A DNA stretch of 64,000 nucleotides from Sphingobacteriaceae bacterium (GCA_947460875.1 CANHGR010000006.1:62001-126000); one strand, 5' to 3'; shown: positions 34,319-43,276, counted from the first letter of the stretch. Notes: generated by a model from the letters alone, not told the origin. Made by a program: numbers and translations.

Positions 34319-36061
34319 ATGTCAAAATCGCTAAACCACATTGTTCTTCTTTTTGCCTGCCTTATTTCCAGCTACGCCTATGCACAAAACGCCAGTGGTC
34401 CAGCTAAAATACAGGTAAACCTTGGTAAAGAAATTGCACCCATGGAACCTGTTTGGGCATGGTGGGGCCATGATGAGCCCAATTACACCTACATGAAGGA
34501 TGGCAAAAAACTTATTGCCGAATTTGCAGAGTTAAGTCCGGTGCCTGTTTACATTCGCACGCATAGTCTACTGGTTACGGGCGATGGAAAAGCTGCGCTG
34601 AAATGGGGATCGACCAATGCTTACACAGAAGATGCAACTGGTAACCCGATTTATAACTGGAGCATCATCGACAGTATCTTTGATACTTACATCAAAAATG
34701 GAGTAAAACCGTATGCGCAGATTGGATTTATGCCAGAGGCAATGTCTACTAAGCCACAACCTTACAGACATTACTGGAAGCCTGGAGATAATTATAATGA
34801 CATCTATACAGGATGGACTTATCCTCCAAAAGATTATAATAAATGGGCTGAATTGGTCTATCAATGGGTTAAGCACAGCATAGACCGCTATGGTCAAAAA
34901 GAAGTAGAAAGCTGGTACTGGGAATTGTGGAACGAGCCAAATATTTCTTACTGGAAAGGAAGCCAAGAAGAATTCTTCAAACTTTATGACTATACCGCAG
35001 ATGCTGTAAAAAGAGCACTGCCTACGGCAAAAGTTGGCGGTCCAGATAGTGCGGGTGGCGGTCAGGGAGCTGCGGGGAGATGGTTAACCGCCTTCTTAAA
35101 TCATTGTGTATCCGGAACTAATTATGTAACCGGAAAAGTGGGCACTCCCATCGACGTAATCTCATTTCACGCCAAAGGTGCCCCGGCCTTGTTAAACCGT
35201 GGTACTCAAGAGCAAAAAATTAGAATGAATGTTGGAACTCAATTACGCGACATCGAAACCGGATTTAAAATCGTTGCTTCTTTCCCAACTTTAAAAAATT
35301 TACCAATCGTTATTGGCGAATCTGATCCGGAAGGATGTGCAGCATGTGGAATGGCGACAGACCCGCAAAATGCTTACCGTAACGGAACAATGTATTCAAG
35401 TTATACTGCAGCATCATTTGCCCGCAAATATGAGCTTAAAGACAGGACCGGTGTCAATTTCTTAGGAGCCGTTTCATGGTCATTCGAGTTTGAAGATCAA
35501 CCTTGGTTTTACGGATTTAGGGATATGGCAACAAACGGAGTTGATAAGCCTGTTTTGAATGTTTTCCGCATGTTTGGTAAAATGAGCGGTGCACGAGTTG
35601 AAACTCAATCAAACAGACAGTACTCTTTAGATTCTATCTTAAGACCCACGAATGCCAGAACAAATACCGGAAGTATTAGAAGCGCACAAACGGATATCGG
35701 CGGACTTGCATCCAAGGACCTAGCTAAAAAAACGGCAGCAGTCATGGTTTGGAATTATCATGATGAAGATATACAAGCAGCTGCAGAACCTGTAGAAGTA
35801 AGCTTTAACGGCATCCCCGCTAAAAAGGTCAAAATGACTCATTACCGCATTGATAATGAGCACAGTAATTCATACGAAGTATGGAAAAAAATGGGCTCCC
35901 CGCAAAATCCATCAGCCCTGCAGATAGCCGCCCTGGAAAAAGCCGGAAAATTAGAAACGATCGGGAAAACTCAAAAATTAAAGTCTACCGACGGAAATCT
36001 GGTAGTGAGTATCGGACTGCCAAGGCAGGGAGTTTCTTTGTTGCAATTGCAATGGCAATAA
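34319..36061 (+). CDS. GH39-family glycoside hydrolase, copy 3
   Basis: 580 residues. Signal peptide to about residue 22 (AYAQ). The acid/base is E206 in ELWNEPN and the nucleophile lies in IVIGESDPEG. It contains a small insertion (LNRGTQEQKIRMN) before the IRMNVGTQL block and a longer region near residues 440-460 (TNARTNTGSIRSAQTD) that copy 2 lacks. Copy 1 has a similar stretch there. It ends the rightward operon, 57 bp after copy 2, and is followed by a palindromic terminator. Copies 2 and 3 look like the more recent duplicates. Confidence 0.88.
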   Translation: MSKSLNHIVLLFACLISSYAYAQNASGPAKIQVNLGKEIAPMEPVWAWWGHDEPNYTYMKDGKKLIAEFAELSPVPVYIRTHSLLVTGDGKAALKWGSTNAYTEDATGNPIYNWSIIDSIFDTYIKNGVKPYAQIGFMPEAMSTKPQPYRHYWKPGDNYNDIYTGWTYPPKDYNKWAELVYQWVKHSIDRYGQKEVESWYWELWNEPNISYWKGSQEEFFKLYDYTADAVKRALPTAKVGGPDSAGGGQGAAGRWLTAFLNHCVSGTNYVTGKVGTPIDVISFHAKGAPALLNRGTQEQKIRMNVGTQLRDIETGFKIVASFPTLKNLPIVIGESDPEGCAACGMATDPQNAYRNGTMYSSYTAASFARKYELKDRTGVNFLGAVSWSFEFEDQPWFYGFRDMATNGVDKPVLNVFRMFGKMSGARVETQSNRQYSLDSILRPTNARTNTGSIRSAQTDIGGLASKDLAKKTAAVMVWNYHDEDIQAAAEPVEVSFNGIPAKKVKMTHYRIDNEHSNSYEVWKKMGSPQNPSALQIAALEKAGKLETIGKTQKLKSTDGNLVVSIGLPRQGVSLLQLQWQ

Positions 36062-36072
36062 GCGACGTGTGA

Positions 36073-36113
36073 TACGTCTTACGCTCTACATATTACGTAC
36101 AGCGTAAGACGTA
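36073..36113. terminator. Bidirectional hairpin between convergent genes
   Basis: TACGTCTTACGCT pairs perfectly with AGCGTAAGACGTA around a 15-nt loop. It sits between the rightward GH39 copy 3 and the leftward DUF4468 gene. It may also be a copy of an interspersed palindromic repeat. Confidence 0.55.
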
Positions 36114-36120
36114 GTACGTG

Positions 36121-36663
36121 TCAATACTCATAATCCTTCGCCAATCTGGCATTGATCCTATTAAGTACACTTCTGGCGGATTGGTGCATGGCATAAAGCT
36201 TTGTGCGATGTGGGCCGTCTTGAGCTTCTTTGTTTTTAACAAGATAGAGCAGATCTGAATCATATTTCTCTGTAAGTACTTTATCGCCCACCTTTATTTG
36301 TCGCTCAAAAGAACTTAATGTAGCAGTATATTGACCTGCATCTACTTTAATCCTTAGCATCATGCTGACATTGTCCAGAAAGTTATAGGTGCTTAGTTTA
36401 CCGATGAATATTCCTGTGGCTTTATCTTCCTTTTGTACCACCAACTGCGCATTATCGATAAACTCCTGCATCATCTGCTTCACTTTTGAGTATGCATCCT
36501 CTTTATTGGTATAAAAGGTTTCATCTTCTTCCTGATAAGTAATTGTGCCATTTTGAACCGGGATAGAAGAATAATCGAAGCCGTCGTCATCAGGTGCAAT
36601 CGCCGGATTTTGAGCATAACTGAAAAAGGGCAGAAGCAACAACAAATACAATATCTTCTTCAT
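36121..36663 (-). CDS. DUF4468-like secreted protein
   Basis: 180 residues from ATG at 36663, giving a good signal peptide (MKKILYLLLLLPFFSYAQ). An ATG 9 nt upstream would prepend MQE. The mature protein has a beta/alpha pattern (YSKVKQMMQEFIDNAQLVVQKED, ATGIFIGKLSTYNFLDNVSMMLRIKVDAG) seen in DUF4468/TBP-like Bacteroidetes proteins. Function unknown. It is convergent with the polysaccharide locus and probably not part of it. Confidence 0.65.
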   Translation of the reverse strand: MKKILYLLLLLPFFSYAQNPAIAPDDDGFDYSSIPVQNGTITYQEEDETFYTNKEDAYSKVKQMMQEFIDNAQLVVQKEDKATGIFIGKLSTYNFLDNVSMMLRIKVDAGQYTATLSSFERQIKVGDKVLTEKYDSDLLYLVKNKEAQDGPHRTKLYAMHQSARSVLNRINARLAKDYEY

Positions 36664-36780
36664 TTCTTGCAAATTTTAGAGATCGAAAATAATCCTATGG
36701 CAATTTTAACGATTAATTTTCATAATTATTGGGTGGCGTAGATAACAGACACCTTTGCGCTTACCGATGGTAACATAAAG

Positions 36781-36806
36781 AAGGCAGAATCGTTTGACTC
36801 TGCCTT
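36781..36806 (-). terminator. Terminator of the CE1-like esterase gene
   Basis: AAGGCAGA and TCTGCCTT form an 8-bp stem 22 nt past the stop of the leftward esterase gene. On the minus strand the T-rich CTTTATG follows. Confidence 0.5.
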
Positions 36807-36827
36807 GTTTATGATTGAAGAATACGC

Positions 36828-37961
36828 CTATTTAAAAAGCTGCTTGGCTGTTTCTGTGATGTATAAACGACAATTCATCCAAGTATGTCCGCCGCTGGTA
36901 AATAGGGTCTGGTGCTTGATGTTATTTTTAGTAAGCACTTCAGAAAAGATTTTCGAAAAGGGATATAGACTATCATCCGTGCCTGTACTGATCGTAAAGA
37001 GCTTTAGCTTTTTCAACTCGTCTGCAGACGCATAGGTAGTTCCTATGGAAGCTTCTAAAGCGGCCTGATCGCCGCGAATCGCAGGAGCATACGCCGCTAC
37101 ATAACCGAATATCTCAGGATGTTTGGCGCCCGCCGCAAGGGTCTGACCTCCGCCTCTTGAAAATCCTGCAATAGCTCTCTTGTCAGAAGATTTTAAAGCC
37201 CTGTATTGTTTTTCAGTATAAGGGATGATCTCTTTTATTAATTCATTTCTGAAAATATCTCCGCCAAATTTGCTTGCATCCAATGTTCTGTTAGCTTTTT
37301 GAAGAGCGGGTGCCGCATTGGCATAAGGCATTACAATAATCATCGGCTCTGCCTGTCCTTTGGCTATCAAGTTATCCATTATCAGGTTCACGTGACCTAC
37401 CTTGAACCATGTTTCCTCAGTGTCTGTAGCACCGTGGATCAAGTATAAAACTGGATATTCTTTTCTAGTATTTTCTTCATAACCCGGTGGAGTGTAAACG
37501 ACCATATTTCTCATTAAATCCATCGATTTTGAATAATAGAGGCGGTAGCTGACAGTTCCGTGTGGCACATCTTTATCAGCGCTGTATAATGGAGGCGCAT
37601 CGCCAATCACATCTAAAAGACTGTTTTTAAACGTTTCATTTGGAAAATAATCCGGGTTTCTAGGGTCGGCAACAGAAATGCCGTCTACAATAAAGCTGTA
37701 AGGATAGAGGTTAGGCACAACCGGACCGATAGTCACGCTCCAAGTACCGGTAGTATCTCTGACCATTGGCACTCTGCCCGGTGTCCAAAACTGCCCTCCG
37801 CTTAGTTCTACTTTTTGAGGCTTTGCGGTATCTGCAGGTCTGAATCTAAATGTGACGGTACGGTCGGCATGTACTTGCGGCGATTGCACGCCGCCACCTA
37901 ATTGTGCAAATCCTGTTGTATAAACTAATAGGAGCCCAATAATAAAATTGATTCTTTTCAT
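36828..37961 (-). CDS. Secreted CE1-like carbohydrate esterase with N-terminal E-set domain
   Basis: 377 residues. Signal peptide to about 19. An immunoglobulin-like/CBM48-type N-domain (about 25-120: VTFRFRPADTAKPQKVELSGG) precedes an esterase D-like alpha/beta-hydrolase. The nucleophile is S268 in AGFSRGGGQ, with a likely D330 and H359 in SGGHTW. Relatives are feruloyl and acetyl-xylan esterases, which remove acyl groups from hemicellulose. Although on the other strand, it fits the polysaccharide locus. Its leader (CTAATCAATTTAACCAAACC before ATG) resembles the shared leader motif. Confidence 0.85.
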   Translation of the reverse strand: MKRINFIIGLLLVYTTGFAQLGGGVQSPQVHADRTVTFRFRPADTAKPQKVELSGGQFWTPGRVPMVRDTTGTWSVTIGPVVPNLYPYSFIVDGISVADPRNPDYFPNETFKNSLLDVIGDAPPLYSADKDVPHGTVSYRLYYSKSMDLMRNMVVYTPPGYEENTRKEYPVLYLIHGATDTEETWFKVGHVNLIMDNLIAKGQAEPMIIVMPYANAAPALQKANRTLDASKFGGDIFRNELIKEIIPYTEKQYRALKSSDKRAIAGFSRGGGQTLAAGAKHPEIFGYVAAYAPAIRGDQAALEASIGTTYASADELKKLKLFTISTGTDDSLYPFSKIFSEVLTKNNIKHQTLFTSGGHTWMNCRLYITETAKQLFK

Positions 37962-38026
37962 GGTTTGGTTAAATTGATTAGGTTTTATAAAAATAAGAAA
38001 TAATATACTCCAGAAAACACAATTTT

Positions 38027-38380
38027 TCAGGAGTATTCAATCAATTCAATTCGGTTATCAAAAGGGTCACGGAAGAAAAGTCTCTCCCTTCCTTCGATCT
38101 TCGACGAATAGGCTAATGGTATCTCCATGCGCTCAAGATATTCCGTTGCCTTGGCGAGGTTTTCAATTTCAATGGCAAAATGTCGGGCAGAAAAATTTCC
38201 ACCATCCTCTTCCTGCACATGTAGCTGAATTCCGGCTATTTCAAACCATAAGGATCCCCGTGGATGTTCCCCCGGGATTTCGACTAGTCCAAGTACTTCA
38301 GAATAAAATACACGTGCTTCCTGCTTCTTCCCTACCGGGACGCAGATCAACACATGATCGAGTCTTTTAAAATCAAACAT
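38027..38380 (-). CDS. VOC/glyoxalase-family protein
   Basis: 117 residues with the two beta-alpha-beta-beta-beta modules of the vicinal-oxygen-chelate fold. RLDHVLICVPVGKKQEARVFYSEVLGL begins the first module and HFAIEIENLAKATEYLERMEIPL with RLFFRDPFDNRIELIEY the second. Probable metal ligands are H8, H55-region (LHVQEE) and E115. The reaction is unknown: these small members include lyases, dioxygenases and resistance proteins. It lies 65 bp upstream of the esterase gene on the same strand. Confidence 0.8.
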   Translation of the reverse strand: MFDFKRLDHVLICVPVGKKQEARVFYSEVLGLVEIPGEHPRGSLWFEIAGIQLHVQEEDGGNFSARHFAIEIENLAKATEYLERMEIPLAYSSKIEGRERLFFRDPFDNRIELIEYS

Positions 38381-38453
38381 CCGTTGAAATTATGAAAAAT
38401 CTGCAAATTTTAGTGCTGCATTTGGGCTGTAAAAAATATTGACTTAACTCCGG

Positions 38454-38484
38454 TTTGCAAGTCCCATAAAAACAGGCTATTTTG
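38454..38484 (+). promoter_or_regulatory. Possible promoter of the secreted hydrolase gene
   Basis: TTTG at 38454-38457, a 20-nt spacer and TATTTTG at 38478-38484, one base short of the Bacteroidetes -7 consensus. Confidence 0.35.
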
Positions 38485-38524
38485 CTTTAAAAAATCAATA
38501 CTAGAGACAGCACATTGTCTAAAA

Positions 38525-38538
38525 AACCAATTTAAGCC
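38525..38538 (+). promoter_or_regulatory. Leader motif of the secreted hydrolase
   Basis: AACCAATTTAAGCC lies 6 nt before the ATG. Compared with the reverse complement of RNA A/B it lacks one A and has one A-to-G change, which would give a G-U pair. Confidence 0.4.
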
Positions 38539-38544
38539 AATAAA

Positions 38545-39447
38545 ATGAACAAAATACTCATTAGCATTCTCGCTGTTACAGCGATGAGTTTCGGCAACCA
38601 TGCACAGGCACAAGTAGGCAACGCTGCGCGCCCAATTACCAGAACCGTTGAAGACGGAGGCAGCGGACCATATAAAACCTTGATGGTTTCAGAAAAATCA
38701 TTACAAACGCATACCGTTTTCCGTCCCAATGACCTAGAAGCAATAGGCCCCAACAACAAATTGCCCATCATCGTTTGGGGCAATGGAGCATGCGCGAACT
38801 CTCCATGGGAGCACATCAACTTCCTATCGGAAGTTTCTTCTTATGGCTTCTTTGTAGTAGCAATTGGCCCAATGCCATTGGAAGGCGAGCGCGGCAGCGG
38901 GAGGTCTACGTCCTCGCAACTGACGGATGCCATTAACTGGGCAATTACTCAGAACAGCGACAAAAACAGTCCCTATTTTAATAAAATAGAAGTTAGCAAA
39001 ATAGCGGTAAGCGGGATGTCTTGCGGTGGCCTGCAAACGCTTGAGACTGCTCCCGATCCAAGAGTCACAACGGCAGTAATTTTAAATAGCGGTATTTTAC
39101 CAACTCCAAGTCCGATGGCCGGTATGCCGGGCCTCAGCAAAGATCATTTGGCAAAACTTCATACCCCTACTCTCTATGTCCTAGGAGGAGAGAAAGACAT
39201 TGCTTACGGAAATGGGATGGATGATTATAAACGCATTAACCATGTACCTGTTTTTGTAGCTAACATGGACGTTGGACACGGCGGCACTTATGCCAAGCCA
39301 CATGGCGGCGAATTTGCTAACGTCGCTACAGCATGGTATAAATGGCAATTAAAAGGCGATAAAGATGCAGGTAAAATGTTTAGCGGCAACCCTCCGGGAT
39401 TAGCTCAAAACCCATTGTGGAAGGTCGACAAAAAGAATATGCCCTAA
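38545..39447 (+). CDS. Secreted alpha/beta-hydrolase
   Basis: 300 residues. Signal peptide to about 22 (HAQAQ). The alpha/beta-hydrolase fold has PIIVWGNGAC as the oxyanion strand, S159 in VSGMSCGGLQ as nucleophile elbow, an acidic residue in GGEKDIAYG and H in DVGHGGTY. It resembles dienelactone-hydrolase/PHB-depolymerase-like or acyl-esterase enzymes. A carbohydrate-esterase role is suggested only by its neighbours and its leader motif. It has a good start context (AATAAAATG). Confidence 0.78.
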   Translation: MNKILISILAVTAMSFGNHAQAQVGNAARPITRTVEDGGSGPYKTLMVSEKSLQTHTVFRPNDLEAIGPNNKLPIIVWGNGACANSPWEHINFLSEVSSYGFFVVAIGPMPLEGERGSGRSTSSQLTDAINWAITQNSDKNSPYFNKIEVSKIAVSGMSCGGLQTLETAPDPRVTTAVILNSGILPTPSPMAGMPGLSKDHLAKLHTPTLYVLGGEKDIAYGNGMDDYKRINHVPVFVANMDVGHGGTYAKPHGGEFANVATAWYKWQLKGDKDAGKMFSGNPPGLAQNPLWKVDKKNMP

Positions 39448-39733
39448 TTGAAGAATTCTCTCTGCTAGAACGACGTGCAATGAAAGTATGAAGTCTTTAT
39501 AAAGGGCAACATCTCGCCAATTTACAGGCTAGAAGTTCATTATTCCTTCATTTTAGTGCATGCTTGATACTAAAATAAAGGCAATACCCGTCGGAGTTTA
39601 ACACTAAATCCAAACGGCCTGTTAATCATGTAAACAATTATTGAATGTGTCTGTTGACCCCGCTAGGGTCAACTTGTTTATCGGCATTTTTCTACATTCT
39701 CTAGTCTTAAACAGGACAAATTACCTTAATGAT

Positions 39734-39928
39734 ATGAATAGCCGAAAATCACCGGATGAGTTAGCCATTGCATACAAAGAGATAGGTCTTCAACATAAAG
39801 AGAAGGAACAGCGTGCGAGTGAGCTAATTATTGCTAACCATGAGAAAGAACAGCGTACCGCAGCGCTGATCATTGCGAATATAGACGTAGTCATTTATGG
39901 GAACTGTGCCCGGCCGAGTTCATGTTAA
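39734..39928 (+). pseudogene. Fragment of a sensor histidine kinase
   Basis: The 64-codon stretch ELAIAYKEIGLQHKEKEQRASELIIANHEKEQRTAALIIANID matches the coiled-coil repeats (KEKRAxELIIAN) found between PAS and kinase domains of Bacteroidetes histidine kinases. No PAS or kinase domain follows: the frame stops after IDVVIYGNCARPSSC. It lies next to a duplicated tRNA end, so it looks like debris of a rearrangement. The 286 bp between 39448 and 39733 hold nothing else that I recognise. Confidence 0.55.
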
Positions 39929-39960
39929 AGTCTTTTGCTATAGATCTGCACAAACTTATG

Positions 39961-40020
39961 CCTCATTGGAATAAAAAAAGCGATGTGAAATACATCGCTT
40001 ATGTGACCTGGGAGAGGCTC
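39961..40020. repeat. 60-bp direct repeat, copy 1 (tRNA-Lys 3' end plus terminator)
   Basis: This is a perfect copy of 40072-40131. It contains the tRNA-Lys terminator hairpin (39978-40000) and the last 17 nt of the tRNA gene. Beyond it, faint tRNA-like words (TTCGAACC, CAGTTGC) suggest a decayed tRNA copy or an attachment-site scar. Confidence 0.85.
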
Positions 40021-40071
40021 CCTTCGAACCGCGCATGCCCTTTCAGTTGCCTTCTCAGGATAAACTTCTCG

Positions 40072-40131
40072 CCTCATTGGAATAAAAAAAGCGATGTGAA
40101 ATACATCGCTTATGTGACCTGGGAGAGGCTC
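40072..40131. repeat. 60-bp direct repeat, copy 2 (at the intact tRNA-Lys)
   Basis: Identical to 39961-40020, 111 bp apart. This copy continues into the full tRNA-Lys gene. Confidence 0.85.
40089..40111 (-). terminator. Terminator of tRNA-Lys
   Basis: AAGCGATGT/ACATCGCTT with a 5-nt loop, followed on the minus strand by seven T. It begins 4 nt past the tRNA 3' end. Confidence 0.85.
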
Positions 40132-40187
40132 GAACTCTCGACCCACTGATTAAGAGTCAGTTGCTCTACCAACTGAGCTACCAAGTC
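40115..40187 (-). tRNA. tRNA-Lys(CTT)
   Basis: 73 nt on the minus strand. Acceptor GACTTGG/CCAGGTC with one G-T pair, discriminator A. D-arm AGCTCAGTTGGTAGAGC, anticodon loop CTCTTAA (anticodon CTT, reading AAG), T-loop GTTCGAGCC. CCA is not encoded. Confidence 0.95.
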
Positions 40188-40291
40188 GTTTTCGAGGGAC
40201 AAAGAAACGAAAAAAAATCGAATCTGGGGTCAAGCGTTTTGATTGAATAAGGCCTTCCTGGTCGTAGGGCCTAATTAAGCAAAATTCTGAT

Positions 40292-42043
40292 TTATAAATC
40301 CCATTTATCATAATCATACTCACCCTGCAGCGCATATTTACCCAAGAGGCCTAATCCAGTCGCAGCCAGCGGGGTAATGATACAAGTTACTATAATGCCG
40401 AAGATCAAATCGTCTTGCTTGCCGGAACTAATTTTAGGTATCCCAAGCTCAAATATGCCAACGTAAACGGCTACAACTCCTAATAATATCCAAACGATTC
40501 CAAGTAGCCTTCTAACTTTTATTAAAAATTCTGAAGGCACTATTGATTCGGAGGCAGCATCTTTATACTCCTTAAGGTAGCAAAGCCCTATAACAAATGA
40601 TACACACATAAGAATGATCGGGTAAGAGAGTCCGGCTAGGTAAAACTCCTCACTCCCTGCTTCTGTAGCCTGATTGACAAGGTAGGTAGAAATGACCATG
40701 CACATCCCACCAAACACACCAAACCCGATGTGATAGGGAAAAGAAATGGATGTGTATCGAACCTTCAAAGGGAACATCTCAACCAAATATGCAGCGAGCG
40801 GGCCATAGGATAGGGCAGCAATGCTTAACAAAATCGCGACATAAAATATCAGCATCCACTTATCACGATCGTTCAGATTGACCGTTTTAAGGATGTCTGC
40901 GTTTAAAGGCTTACCTGTATCAATACTAATTTTTTGCACCTCCTGTAAAACGGTTTGGTCGGTATAGAAATGCTTGATGGTGATGGTCTCAACACTTCCT
41001 TCTACTTTTCGCTCTATTGTTCTCCTTGAGGTATCTTCTGTTTTATTCTCAAGGTTAACGGTTTGATAAATTTCCTGATATATCGGTCGCGAAAACACGA
41101 TAGCGATAAATAAACTGGCTAAAATCAAAGGCTTTCGACCGGTCTTATCTGATAGCCAACCCGAAAGTACATACACCGGCATACCGATCAGGAAGGCAAT
41201 AATCAGAATCGCATTTACTTCACCAAAATCTAAGTAGAGCGTCTTTAATAAAAAGGTCTGGATGAAAGTAAAGAACTGACCATTGAGTGCCCCAACTCCA
41301 AGCGTAACGCCAAAAAGAGCTAGTAAAATCACTTTCAAATTGGCCTTGTTGCCAAACGTATCGCTTAGCGGACTTTTAGATGTCCTTCCCTCTGCTTTCG
41401 CGTTAGCAAACAAGGGCGATTCAGCCATATTTTTTCGAATATATACCGAAATAATCACCAGGAAGATGGATATTAAAAAGGGCAACCGCCAGCCCCATGC
41501 TTCCCAATCATCCGGACTTAAAACATTTTTAATCACAAGAACGACAGTAAGAGAAATCAAAAATGCAATAACCGCCGTTACCTGGATCCAGCCGGTCCAG
41601 AAGCCCCTTTCCTTTGCCGGCGAGTGCTCTGCAACAAAGGTCGCCGCACCGCCATACTCCCCCCCTATTGCAAGACCTTGTAAAAGCCTTAAAATGAGAA
41701 CGATGATGGGTGCGAAATATCCGATGGTTTGATAAGTCGGTATTAAACCGATAGCCACCGTAGAACCACCCATCACTAGCAGAGTAATCATAAACGTGTA
41801 TTTTCGACCGATTAGATCGCCCAAGCGACCAAAAAACAAAGCCCCAAAAGGGCGCACCACAAAGCCCGCCGCGTAAGTAGCTAGAGTGATTAAGAAGGCA
41901 CCGCTAGCATTATCCTGAGGGAAAAACTTAGTGGCTATTACACTGGCAAGACTTCCAAAAATGTAAAAGTCATACCATTCTACCACTGTCCCTACCGATG
42001 AACCTATGATTACCGGAATTATTGATTTAGTCTTAGTTGCCAT
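40292..42043 (-). CDS. MFS transporter of the metabolite:H+ symporter (MHS) family
   Basis: 583 residues, longer than the usual 430-550. The start SSVGTVVEWYDFYIFGSLASVIATKFFP and FGALFFGRLGDLIGRKYTF, then GLAIGGEYGGAATFVAEH, are MHS hallmarks (proline/betaine, shikimate, dicarboxylate carriers). A hydrophilic insertion of about 75 residues after helix 8 (NLENKTEDTSRRTIERKVEGS) accounts for extra length. It is the last gene of a leftward cluster after the acid-sugar kinase, so C4 acid-sugar uptake is the likeliest role. Confidence 0.85.
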   Translation of the reverse strand: MATKTKSIIPVIIGSSVGTVVEWYDFYIFGSLASVIATKFFPQDNASGAFLITLATYAAGFVVRPFGALFFGRLGDLIGRKYTFMITLLVMGGSTVAIGLIPTYQTIGYFAPIIVLILRLLQGLAIGGEYGGAATFVAEHSPAKERGFWTGWIQVTAVIAFLISLTVVLVIKNVLSPDDWEAWGWRLPFLISIFLVIISVYIRKNMAESPLFANAKAEGRTSKSPLSDTFGNKANLKVILLALFGVTLGVGALNGQFFTFIQTFLLKTLYLDFGEVNAILIIAFLIGMPVYVLSGWLSDKTGRKPLILASLFIAIVFSRPIYQEIYQTVNLENKTEDTSRRTIERKVEGSVETITIKHFYTDQTVLQEVQKISIDTGKPLNADILKTVNLNDRDKWMLIFYVAILLSIAALSYGPLAAYLVEMFPLKVRYTSISFPYHIGFGVFGGMCMVISTYLVNQATEAGSEEFYLAGLSYPIILMCVSFVIGLCYLKEYKDAASESIVPSEFLIKVRRLLGIVWILLGVVAVYVGIFELGIPKISSGKQDDLIFGIIVTCIITPLAATGLGLLGKYALQGEYDYDKWDL

Positions 42044-42138
42044 TGAGTGAATTAAAAAAGCCTGAAGTGTTTGGTTTATTGCACAGGTTCTAAAAACTGA
42101 AGATATAAAAAATTATAGCAATAGATAAAGCGAAAAAC

Positions 42139-43275
42139 CTATCTCAGTCCTACGTCCGTTGGCCATGCATAACTCCCGGGTTTTAAAGTGAGGAACAGTC
42201 CCTCATGCTCTAGCGACTGCAAGCGTACCACCCCGGTGCTGAACTCTTGTACTGGAATAAAATGATTTAAATTCAATTGCTGTACGATAGCTAATGCGGT
42301 TGCTCCCCCCTCGATTAATAGCTCCTTTACTTTAACTTTATTACAAACCTTTCTCACCAGCAAGGCCTGCTTTTCGCGCAGGTTGACACCCTGAACGGCA
42401 TGCTCATCAATAGCGAGCACTGCTTTCTGATGCAGGTTTAACGCAGAAACAATCAGCTCAGCCAATGAATCAAAAAGTTCATCATCAGGATTAACCGAAT
42501 AGATGATGTTTTCCGGTAAATAGAATACCTGCGCACCGGCAGCTTTGAACGCTCCAATAAGCTTCCTGCTTTTGTCGAATGAAGTTCCACTTACATACAA
42601 TGCGGGTGCTCGCAGCGCGAAATGCGAATGATCATTTCGCGCACTATGTCCTAAAGATTCGAGCAGCGCTGCGAAAAAACCGGAACCTCCGGCTAAAAGT
42701 GTTTGCCTATCGGTTTTCGCAGCCCATAATTTCAGGTCTTCTTCAGCGCTGCATTCTGCAACGATGATCCCAGCTTCTGGAAGCGCTTCAGTACCATCCA
42801 GTACCTCAATATCGCTTTCTTCACAGCGAAGCATCATATGTATTTCAGCACTCTTTATAGGGAAATCGGTATCATTAGCAAAACTGCTCAGATGGATGGG
42901 CTGCCCATCTACAAAATACCGCCCATCGATTATTTGACGGTTCAAAGCGGGGTTAGCCGGGACCAACAAAGCCCTCGATAGCCCGGTTTCATTCAAATGT
43001 ACGTGCAGCTCCGCCAAAACATGGCCGCGAAGCACCGAATCAACTTTTTTATACAGAAAATCGGGTTTGAGTGTTATCAGTTGCACGGTTAAATCAGCCA
43101 TTGTACTAACTGCCTCCTGCTCGGTCATCGAACGGGTATCCGTGGCGATGACCAATAAATCTGCATCAGTACTTGGCGGAACCAAAGTCAAAATTTCAAC
43201 CCGCAAAGCATAGCGTAATCCAATGCCTGCAAGTTCAACCGCCCCTGTTAAATCATCAGCGATAAGCGCGATCAT
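42139..43275 (-). CDS. Four-carbon acid sugar kinase (DUF1537 family)
   Basis: 378 residues. The N-domain starts ALIADDLTGAVELAG (substrate-binding DDLTGA), and FLYKKVDSVLRGHV is a further family motif. The C-domain binds ATP (LLIEGGATALAIV and the end LTLKPGSYAWP). DUF1537 kinases phosphorylate D-threonate, D-erythronate, L-threonate or 3-oxo-tetronates at O4. The family assignment is supported by the PdxA-like gene 1 bp upstream in the same operon, the standard partner for D-threonate/D-erythronate breakdown to dihydroxyacetone phosphate. Which stereoisomer is used is unknown. Confidence 0.9.
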   Translation of the reverse strand: MIALIADDLTGAVELAGIGLRYALRVEILTLVPPSTDADLLVIATDTRSMTEQEAVSTMADLTVQLITLKPDFLYKKVDSVLRGHVLAELHVHLNETGLSRALLVPANPALNRQIIDGRYFVDGQPIHLSSFANDTDFPIKSAEIHMMLRCEESDIEVLDGTEALPEAGIIVAECSAEEDLKLWAAKTDRQTLLAGGSGFFAALLESLGHSARNDHSHFALRAPALYVSGTSFDKSRKLIGAFKAAGAQVFYLPENIIYSVNPDDELFDSLAELIVSALNLHQKAVLAIDEHAVQGVNLREKQALLVRKVCNKVKVKELLIEGGATALAIVQQLNLNHFIPVQEFSTGVVRLQSLEHEGLFLTLKPGSYAWPTDVGLR

Positions 43276-43276
43276 T

